A stretch of 64,000 nt of DNA from JBFLYN01 sp040756655. GTDB taxonomy: Bacteria; Bacillota; Sulfobacillia; UBA8153. The notes under the pieces were generated by a model, which saw only the letters and a program-made list of their open reading frames with translations, did not search any database and had not been told where the DNA came from. Shown here piece by piece: positions 58,595-64,000 of this stretch (its first letter is position 1; every line of letters begins with the position of its first letter). The stretch covers positions 62,001 to 126,000 of the forward strand of contig JBFLYN010000001.1 of assembly GCA_040756655.1 (NCBI GenBank), read 5' to 3'. A program made the translations under genes and the position numbers.

Positions 58595-59287
58595 TTACTT
58601 GGGCGGGTACCGGAAGTGCCCGGTGATCTCCCAGCGGGTCAAGCAGTCTTCCTCCACTGCCCGGCCGGCGTTGTGCACCACCATGGGGAGCCCGCTCTGC
58701 CCGGTGCGATTGGTGACGACGCCGCAGTGCTCGAGGCCGTCGGGGAACCTCCAGTACACCAAATCGCCCGGCTGCCATGCTGCCCGGTGTTGCCCGGACG
58801 TCTCCAGGGTCAAGGACTCCCCGTACTTGGCTAAGAAGGTCACCTGGTTGGGTATGCGCCGGTGATCAATGCTGGGATCGGGCCCCGGGGCACCCCAGAG
58901 CTGGGGGTATTCGTAAAACCGCGCCTTCATGTCCTCGTAGATGAGGACCTGGAGGTCGTAGCCGGCGTGGCGGAGGGCCCGGATGATCACGTCGGTGCAC
59001 GCCCCGCGACCTGCGGGCACGTCTCCGCCCGGGTACGACAGCGGGTAATACGCCGCATCGTACACAATGCCGCGCTCTACCTCTGCCCGGGCTCCCGCTA
59101 CCACCATCAGGTGGACGGTGAATGGCCCCTCTTGGCCGGACCCGCGGCATACCTCACCCGGGCTAGAGGCGGGCGGGGCCTGGAGAGCTCTGGACACCAC
59201 CAGGGTTCCTGCCATGACCAAGGCCAACACCAGGAGCAGCCGCCGGGAAAGCGGGACATGAGCGGAACGCTTCAACTGAGCCTTCAC
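58595..59287 (-). CDS. DUF1287 (YijF-family) exported protein
   Basis: The 230-residue protein has a signal/anchor (LLLVLALVMAGTLVVSRAL) and the DUF1287 pattern: GIVYDAAYYPLSYPGGDVP, GACTDVIIRALRHAGYDLQ, DHRRIPNQVTFLAKYG, QPGDLVYWRF and HCGVVT, then MVVHNAGRAVEED. A Cys-His pair suggests a NlpC/P60-like hydrolase fold. GTG 59287 follows AGGGG closely. It lies upstream of the miaB operon on the same strand. Confidence 0.85.
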   Translation of the reverse strand: MKAQLKRSAHVPLSRRLLLVLALVMAGTLVVSRALQAPPASSPGEVCRGSGQEGPFTVHLMVVAGARAEVERGIVYDAAYYPLSYPGGDVPAGRGACTDVIIRALRHAGYDLQVLIYEDMKARFYEYPQLWGAPGPDPSIDHRRIPNQVTFLAKYGESLTLETSGQHRAAWQPGDLVYWRFPDGLEHCGVVTNRTGQSGLPMVVHNAGRAVEEDCLTRWEITGHFRYPPK

Positions 59288-59338
59288 CCCCTAGCTCAGT
59301 TTCTACTCCAGGCACGGATCTTCCTCTTGCCGGAGCGC

Positions 59339-59369
59339 GGGGAGCCCGCCCATGCGGGCCGGACTCCCC
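59339..59369. terminator. Imperfect GC-rich hairpin
   Basis: GGGGAG (59339-59344) pairs with CTCCCC (59364-59369), and CCCGC (59345-59349) with GCGGG (59354-59358), with a bulge on one side. No U-tract is present on either strand, so termination is uncertain. Confidence 0.35.
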
Positions 59370-59387
59370 GGGGTCGGATGCCACCGT

Positions 59388-59765
59388 CTACGTGCGCCGC
59401 TGGGCCTGGCGCCCGCCCGGCCGGGCCGGGCGGCGCCCCTGGGGCCGCCCGGGGTGGTAGGGAGCCTGTGGGTTCAAAACGGCTTGTTCTTGAACCTCGC
59501 CCAGCTCCTCAAAGCCGGGGACCTGGGCCGTAGCCAACTCGTAGTCTGGCTCGGACGGTGAGAAGGGATTACGGCCAGCGTGGTCTCGCCAGCCCTCAGT
59601 CTCGACGAGGTCCTGGTCCGGGTTCCCCCCGGTCAGTTGCCAGAGCTCTGGCTCGGCTGCCAGGGCCCGGGTAAACTCCCGTTCGAACCTTCTCCGCTCC
59701 CGGTCCTCCCTTTCCCAGTTCCGTGTGGCTTCAGGCGCCCGCCTGTCTTGGTTGCGGCGCTCCAT
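59388..59765 (-). CDS. Hypothetical hydrophilic protein
   Basis: The 125-residue protein is very rich in Arg, Glu, Gly and Pro, with a charged start (RRNQDRRAPEATRNWERED) and a basic tail (GRRPARPGGRQAQRRT). No family is recognised, and it is likely disordered. ATG 59765 follows GGAGGTGTTGCC, a good ribosome site, and it is divergent from the TtcA-like gene. The coding evidence is the open frame and the ribosome site. Confidence 0.5.
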   Translation of the reverse strand: MERRNQDRRAPEATRNWEREDRERRRFEREFTRALAAEPELWQLTGGNPDQDLVETEGWRDHAGRNPFSPSEPDYELATAQVPGFEELGEVQEQAVLNPQAPYHPGRPQGRRPARPGGRQAQRRT

Positions 59766-59887
59766 CTGGCAACACCTCCAAGACTAGCTTTCGCCGGTGT
59801 CCCTGATTTAATGCTCCTGCAACCGGGCATCATCAGGAAGGTAGCAGGACTGTGGTGGTCGAATCACAGCAGGGGAGGGCAAAGACT

Positions 59888-60604
59888 GTGGCTTTGGAAC
59901 GGAAACTCTGGCGCGCCATGGGGAAGTGCGTGGGCGACTACTCGCTCATCGCTGACCAGGATTACATTGCCGTGGGTCTTTCGGGCGGCAAGGACAGCCT
60001 CTCCCTGGTAAAGCTCCTGGCTTGGCAGCGAAAGCGGGCACCGGTTCGTTACCGGCTGGCGGCCATCACCGTAGACTTGGGATGGGGCGACGACCTGGGG
60101 GACTTGCGTGACCTGTGTAAAGAGCTGGATGTGCCTCATTACACCGAAAACACCCAGATTGGGCCCGTAGTGTTCCAGGCGCGCCGCGAGAAGAACCCAT
60201 GTTCTCTCTGTGCCAACATGCGCCGGGGCGCGTTGACCAACGCTGCGCGGCGTCTGGGCTGCAACAAGGTAGCGCTGGCCCATCACTTGGACGACGCCGT
60301 GGAGACACTCCTGCTCAATCTCTTCTATCAAGGGAGGATTTCCTGTTTTCAGCCCAGCTCCTACCTCAGTCGCCGCCAGTTGACGGTCATCCGGCCGTTG
60401 CTTTACACCCCAGAGAGCTTCCTGGCCGAGTTCGCCCAAGCCAACGGGCTGCCCGTCTTGCAGAATGCATGCCCGGCAGTGGGCCAGACGTGCCGCCAGG
60501 ACATGAAGGAGCTGGTCCGGTTTTTGGACCGGCAGGTACCCGCGCTCCGCCAGCACCTCTTGCGCGCCCTCAAAGGTCTTTGGCAGGAGACTCCGGCCAA
60601 CTAG
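59888..60604 (+). CDS. TtcA-type tRNA 2-thiolation protein
   Basis: The 238-residue protein has the PP-loop ATP pyrophosphatase motif GLSGGKDSLSLVKLL, then NPCSLCANMRRGAL with the CxxC that binds the [4Fe-4S] cluster, KVALAHHLDDAVETLLLN and CPAVGQTCRQDMKELV with a later Cys. These match the TtcA/TtuA group that inserts sulfur into tRNA, most likely 2-thiocytidine at position 32. GTG 59888 follows GGGGAGGG; GTG 59852 upstream is possible. It overlaps the next - strand gene at its 3' end. Confidence 0.88.
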   Translation: MALERKLWRAMGKCVGDYSLIADQDYIAVGLSGGKDSLSLVKLLAWQRKRAPVRYRLAAITVDLGWGDDLGDLRDLCKELDVPHYTENTQIGPVVFQARREKNPCSLCANMRRGALTNAARRLGCNKVALAHHLDDAVETLLLNLFYQGRISCFQPSSYLSRRQLTVIRPLLYTPESFLAEFAQANGLPVLQNACPAVGQTCRQDMKELVRFLDRQVPALRQHLLRALKGLWQETPAN

Positions 60605-61064
60605 TCCAGCTGCCGAAGAGGTCGTCGTACACCCAGCAACCCCGCCGCCAGTGGATGAGACCCCGGCCGGCGCCTCCCGCCTCGAGCCTGGCCCGGCACT
60701 CTCCTATTCCCCGCTGCAGCTCGTCCTTGGTGCGGTAGTACACAAGAGCCACCCGGCTCCACCCTTCGGCCGGGTACGGCGACTGCCGGGGGTCGCTGGC
60801 CACTACGGGCACCGCCGTCCGGGACAGCTTGGCCGCCAGCCCGGGGGTTTCCGATGCCCAGTCCATCAACAGCTGGCTGATGGCATCACTGTGTTCCCAA
60901 CAACCATACCAGATCTCCAGCTTCCAACAAGCCAGGGCGTGAGGATGCAGTCGCCGTTCGCGGACGGCTGCAATCTGGCAGGGCTCACAGGTGACCGCCC
61001 AGGTCTGGCGCCCGTCCCCGAAGTGAACCCATACGTCGTCGGTGGTGTACTGCAGTACGGTCAC
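60570..61064 (-). CDS. Hypothetical protein
   Basis: The 164-residue protein is not recognised. It is Trp- and Cys-containing (WKLEIWYGCWEHSDAISQLL; RRGCWVYDDLFG), with no signal peptide or membrane helix. Its 3' end overlaps the convergent TtcA-like gene by 35 bases. ATG 61064 overlaps the stop of the upstream gene (61061) by four bases, so both are likely in one operon. The reading frame is long enough to be probable. Confidence 0.6.
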   Translation of the reverse strand: MTVLQYTTDDVWVHFGDGRQTWAVTCEPCQIAAVRERRLHPHALACWKLEIWYGCWEHSDAISQLLMDWASETPGLAAKLSRTAVPVVASDPRQSPYPAEGWSRVALVYYRTKDELQRGIGECRARLEAGGAGRGLIHWRRGCWVYDDLFGSWTSWPESPAKDL

Positions 61065-61774
61065 GAGTTGGTGAGCCAGCCCAGGAACGAGCGCCTGCGG
61101 CGTGCCCTCCGCGGAACCGCGGCCGCCAGTTCGTACCGCAGGTGCTGGATTTCCTGGTGCGTGCGGATGAGCGCCGTAAGGAACCGATCCCGCTCTTCGC
61201 TGCGCCGGGCTTCAGAACGCTGGAGCTCGCAGACCAGCTGGTCTAGGCGTTCCGACACGTCTACCTGCACTGACCCGCCGGTGGCTGCTGTCTCGGTGCG
61301 TTGTTCCACTACCAGTGCCATGCGGCGCAGGACCTCGGCCCGGGAAAGACCATCCCGGGTCATGCGGGAGAGGGCGGCAGCCTTGAGGAACCCCGTCTCG
61401 CTAATGCGCCCATCGTTACCCAGTTCTCCTTGGAAAAGCTCTGGATATGACGACAGCAACCCGGCCAGATCCTCCCCGCCCACGCCCAGGCGCACGGCCA
61501 CGTCTTCCAACCGGAGTCCAGTTTCGGCCAATGGGCCCAGCTCCGGGCGCAGCGGAGGCGTCGGGGTACCGTCGGCAAAGTAGATGTTGGCCGCCTCGGC
61601 CAGGGCGCTTTTCAGCTCCGCCAGTACTCCCGATTCCTCCGGCCGGACGGCGGTGGTTGGCCGGGATGGTCGGCCCGGTTTCAACGGCGGGCGTGACTCA
61701 GGACGCGGCCGCGTCCGATCCGGGTACCGGACCTTGCTGCCGGGACGGCCCTTGTTGACGCTTTTGTCGCCCAA
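61061..61774 (-). CDS. Hypothetical protein with C-terminal coiled coil
   Basis: The 237-residue protein has a basic, Pro-rich N-terminal part (residues 1-45), a middle helical domain (LEDVAVRLGVGGEDLAGLLS) with SRAEVLRRMALVVEQRTE, and a C-terminal coiled coil (LDQLVCELQRSEARRSEERD). DNA binding is possible but no known domain is clear. TTG 61774 is seven bases after GAGGGGG; ATG in the next frame is not used. It overlaps the following gene by four bases. Confidence 0.6.
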   Translation of the reverse strand: MGDKSVNKGRPGSKVRYPDRTRPRPESRPPLKPGRPSRPTTAVRPEESGVLAELKSALAEAANIYFADGTPTPPLRPELGPLAETGLRLEDVAVRLGVGGEDLAGLLSSYPELFQGELGNDGRISETGFLKAAALSRMTRDGLSRAEVLRRMALVVEQRTETAATGGSVQVDVSERLDQLVCELQRSEARRSEERDRFLTALIRTHQEIQHLRYELAAAVPRRARRRRSFLGWLTNS

Positions 61775-62134
61775 CCATATTCCCCCTCATACTCAGCTCA
61801 CGGGCAAGCATTCGCGTCGGCTCGGCAGAATTCCTTCTTTTGCCAAGTCTGGGACGTCCTGGTCGCTGGTGCGCCATTGAGTCTCGCCGCCTGCCCTACA
61901 CCTTGGTGCAGTCTCCCGGTGGCTTTCCCCCGGAGGCGATTGCGCTGTGAAGACAGAGCAGATAGATGAAGGTTTTTGAGGCGTGTGAAAGAGTCTTTAC
62001 CCCGGTGTAGAGGGGATTATGCCAGGGTTGAGGACGAGCCGGGACGGCAATACAGGAAATTGACCCCAACAGTACAGCTGTTGCTGCGAAACGGCGCTAT
62101 GTGGTTTCACGGGTACCGTTCCTCCCGCCCCGGT
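61775..62134. other. Intergenic stretch without a recognised gene
   Basis: These 360 bases lie between the hypothetical gene (-) and the transposase remnant (+). No ORF with a ribosome site, tRNA or clear terminator was found. AACAGTACAGCTGTT near 62070 is a short palindrome that could belong to the element's end, but this is unproven. Confidence 0.4.
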
Positions 62135-62824
62135 CTATAGCCGGTTTCTAAGACAGCTGCGGACCCAGATTAGTAAGCTCCAGGCGGTGTTTGAACGGTT
62201 GACCCGGAAACTGCCCGACTTCGGCCAGTGCCTGGCTCTGGACGGGAAAGCCATCTCTAGCCATGCCCGGCTGACGCGGAAGGAGGGCGCAGCGCAGGCC
62301 GCCGACGGACGCCGGGAGACGGATGCGGACTCGGGCGTCACAGTCTACCAGGGTCAGCACGCCCATGGCACGGCCTGGGAGAAGCAAGTGTCCTGGTTCG
62401 GCTTCCGACTGCACCTGCTGGTCCATGCCCAGTATGAACTGCCGGTGGCCTTCAAGGTCACCCGGGCGGCGTCCGAGGTGCGGTGTGCCCGCCAGTTGTT
62501 GGATGCGTTGCAGGAGCGGCAGCCCTGGTTGCTGGAACGTGGGGAGCAGTTTTTGGCGGACCGGGGCTATGCTGACAGCAAGTTCTAACCCGGCTTTGGG
62601 ATGAGCACCGGATCAAGCCGGTGATCGATATCCGTAACTGCTGGAAGGATGGGGAGGCCACCCGGCTGCTGGCGGGCAAGGATAATATGGTGTATGACTA
62701 CCGGGGGACGGTCTACTGCCATTATCCGGCTACAGGCAAACGACGGGAACTGGCTTATGGAGGTTTTGCAAAGGACCGCAACACACTCCAATGCCGCTTT
62801 GCCCGGCCCGTCATTACGGGGTGA
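62135..62824 (+). pseudogene. IS1182/IS5-like DDE transposase, frameshifted
   Basis: The main frame (62187-62588) has ERLTRKLPDFGQCLALDGKA with the first catalytic Asp, SWFGFRLHLLVHAQYELPVA and FLADRGYADSKF with the second Asp. It stops at 62586-62588, but the adjacent frame continues LTRLWDEHRIKPVIDIRNCW and MVYDYRGTVYCHYPATGKRR to 62824, matching the insert of IS1182-like transposases. The N- and C-terminal parts, including the last Glu, are missing. The element is dead. Confidence 0.75.
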
Positions 62825-63078
62825 CGTGTGCGGGTAGGGCCGCCTGTGGTGGAGGGTAAAGCGTGGTTCAAGACCGTCGCCAGGGGTGCCGATGGGCCTC
62901 TGGAGCGTGGTTTTGCGTAGTCCTTGACCTGAGGTCAGAAACAAGTACAGCGGCAATGCTTCCCCCGCGGGCCCGTCTTTACTGCCTTTAGCGGATTGTG
63001 ATACACTAAGTTGGTGAAATGGGCCACCGGCCCGCCATTCTCCCCCATCCGCAGCCTTTAGGTAGGTGTGACCCTTAG

Positions 63079-64000
63079 ATGACTGGACTAGACTCGCTGT
63101 TCAACCCGGCCGCCGTTGCCGTTATCGGCGCGTCCGCCAACCCCCAGAAGATTGGCCACGCGATTCTTGACAATATTATCAAGAGCGGCTACCCGGGTGC
63201 CCTGTACCCGGTTAACCCCAGGGAAAAGGAAATCCTCGGTCGGGCCTGCTACCCCTCTCTTGAAGCCGTGGCCGGGCCTGTGGAAACCGCGGTGCTGTCG
63301 GTGCCACCCGGGGCAGTGTTGGCTGCTGCAGAAGCCTGCGGCCAAAAGGGCGTCAAGAACCTGGTGGTGATCACTGCCGGCTTCAAGGAGGTTGGCAAGG
63401 AAGGTCTGGACCTGGAAAGACAGCTTACCACCTTGGTACGTCGTCACGGCATGCGCATGGTCGGTCCCAATTGCCTGGGGGTCATGGACACCCATACTCC
63501 CATTAACGCCACCTTTGCTAGGAACTTCCCCCTCCGGGGCCATATCGGTTTCATTTCTCAAAGCGGCGCGCTGTGTGTAGCCATCCTGGACTGGAGCCTG
63601 AAAAAGGGCGTGGGGTTTTCGCGTTTTATCAGTTTGGGCAATAAAGCAGATCTCAACGAAGCCGACTTCATCGCCGATGCCGCCGCCGATCCCAACACCC
63701 GGGTCGTCGTGTGCTATTTGGAGGACGTGGCCGACGGCCCGGCCTTCCTCAGGGCGGCCCACGAGGCCAGCCGGACTACGCCGGTGGTCATCCTAAAGTC
63801 CGGCACCAGCATGGCCGGCGCGCAGGCAGCATCGTCCCACACCGGGGCCCTGGCAGGCAGCGACGTGGCCTACGAAGTGGCTTTCCGCCAGGCCGGGGTG
63901 CTGCGCGCCCGCAGCATGACCGAGCTTTTTGACCTTGCCGCCGCCTTTGCCACCCAGCCGGTGCCCAAGGGGAAACGGGTGGCCATCGTCACCAACTCGG
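63079..64000 (+). CDS. ADP-forming acyl-CoA synthetase family protein (3' end outside window)
   Basis: The visible 307 residues match the CoA-binding and ligase alpha part of the NDP-forming acetate-CoA ligase family: LFNPAAVAVIGASANPQKIG, NPREKEILGRACYPSLEAV, VGPNCLGVMDTHTPINATF, GFISQSGALCVAILDWSLKK, and ASSHTGALAGSDVAYE with a conserved His in the position of the phospho-His. The enzyme makes acyl-CoA or conserves energy as ATP from it. ATG 63079 follows TAGGTAGGTG. The C-terminal ATP-grasp domain lies beyond the window. Confidence 0.9.
   Translation, partial: MTGLDSLFNPAAVAVIGASANPQKIGHAILDNIIKSGYPGALYPVNPREKEILGRACYPSLEAVAGPVETAVLSVPPGAVLAAAEACGQKGVKNLVVITAGFKEVGKEGLDLERQLTTLVRRHGMRMVGPNCLGVMDTHTPINATFARNFPLRGHIGFISQSGALCVAILDWSLKKGVGFSRFISLGNKADLNEADFIADAAADPNTRVVVCYLEDVADGPAFLRAAHEASRTTPVVILKSGTSMAGAQAASSHTGALAGSDVAYEVAFRQAGVLRARSMTELFDLAAAFATQPVPKGKRVAIVTNS

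Noticed and set aside
1..64000. CRISPR arrays, rRNA genes and a replication origin
   Set aside because: No regularly spaced repeats, rRNA-like segments or clusters of DnaA boxes were seen while reading the sequence; a computed repeat search was not possible.

Overview
The window looks like chromosomal DNA from a GC-rich, anaerobic, spore-forming Firmicute, probably of the Moorella/Desulfotomaculum/Peptococcaceae kind. This is inferred from gene content: an alpha/beta small acid-soluble spore protein, a SpoVK-type ATPase, a GerMN lipoprotein, a TIGR04086-type membrane protein, SpeH, a tungsten-type aldehyde ferredoxin oxidoreductase, many GTG/TTG starts with strong GGAGG ribosome sites, and a miaB-mutS-mutL-miaA-hfq block followed further along by spoVK-hflX-ynbB and lexA. 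No species can be named from sequence alone.

Layout. 1-6950 is an accessory, decaying zone: tandem tyrosine recombinase remnants spliced to an ISLre2-type transposase tail, a tRNA-Pro(GGG) with a broken phage-type integrase beside it, a CPBP protease, an IS701-type transposase with a damaged 5' part, an SdpI-like gene with an internal stop, and a MerR gene and a radical SAM gene that truncate each other. 7150-26100 is mostly intact housekeeping on the + strand: a large phosphatase-like membrane protein, speH with a short upstream ORF, an M42 peptidase, ndk, dinB, a MATE pump, comB (- strand), a DnaQ/DinG-type nuclease-helicase, surE, an FAD oxidase, a patatin and a polysaccharide deacetylase. 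26100-27650 holds small spore-type and hypothetical genes.

27700-33620 is the most interesting part: eight tightly packed, often overlapping genes join an HcnABC/D-hydroxyproline-dehydrogenase-like flavin/iron-sulfur set to an AorA-like four-cluster ferredoxin, a tungsten aldehyde oxidoreductase and a MoaD-like carrier. A plausible reading is that an amine or amino acid is oxidised to an aldehyde or keto product, the aldehyde is oxidised to the acid, and electrons leave through ferredoxin-type subunits.

33700-40460 mixes a CPBP protease, a MerR/thioredoxin-fold pair with a clear MerR operator, decayed sequence, dapB, a frameshifted GerMN lipoprotein, lgt and a YneA-like LysM gene. lexA is divergent from the LysM gene across two SOS-box-like palindromes. 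41250-46170 is a - strand operon (spoVK, a small GTPase, two membrane proteins, hflX, ynbB). 46300-51525 is a + strand arsenic/copper resistance segment (GNAT, thioredoxin, arsR, acr3, copA) lying between spoVK and hfq. 51538-58600 is the operon miaB-mutS-mutL-miaA-hfq. The right end has a DUF1287 protein, a TtcA-like protein, hypothetical genes, an IS1182-like transposase remnant and the start of an ADP-forming acyl-CoA synthetase.

A recurring feature is single-base frameshifts in otherwise well-preserved genes (about 14578, 37665-37740, 46483 and 46912). These may be real decay or assembly error.
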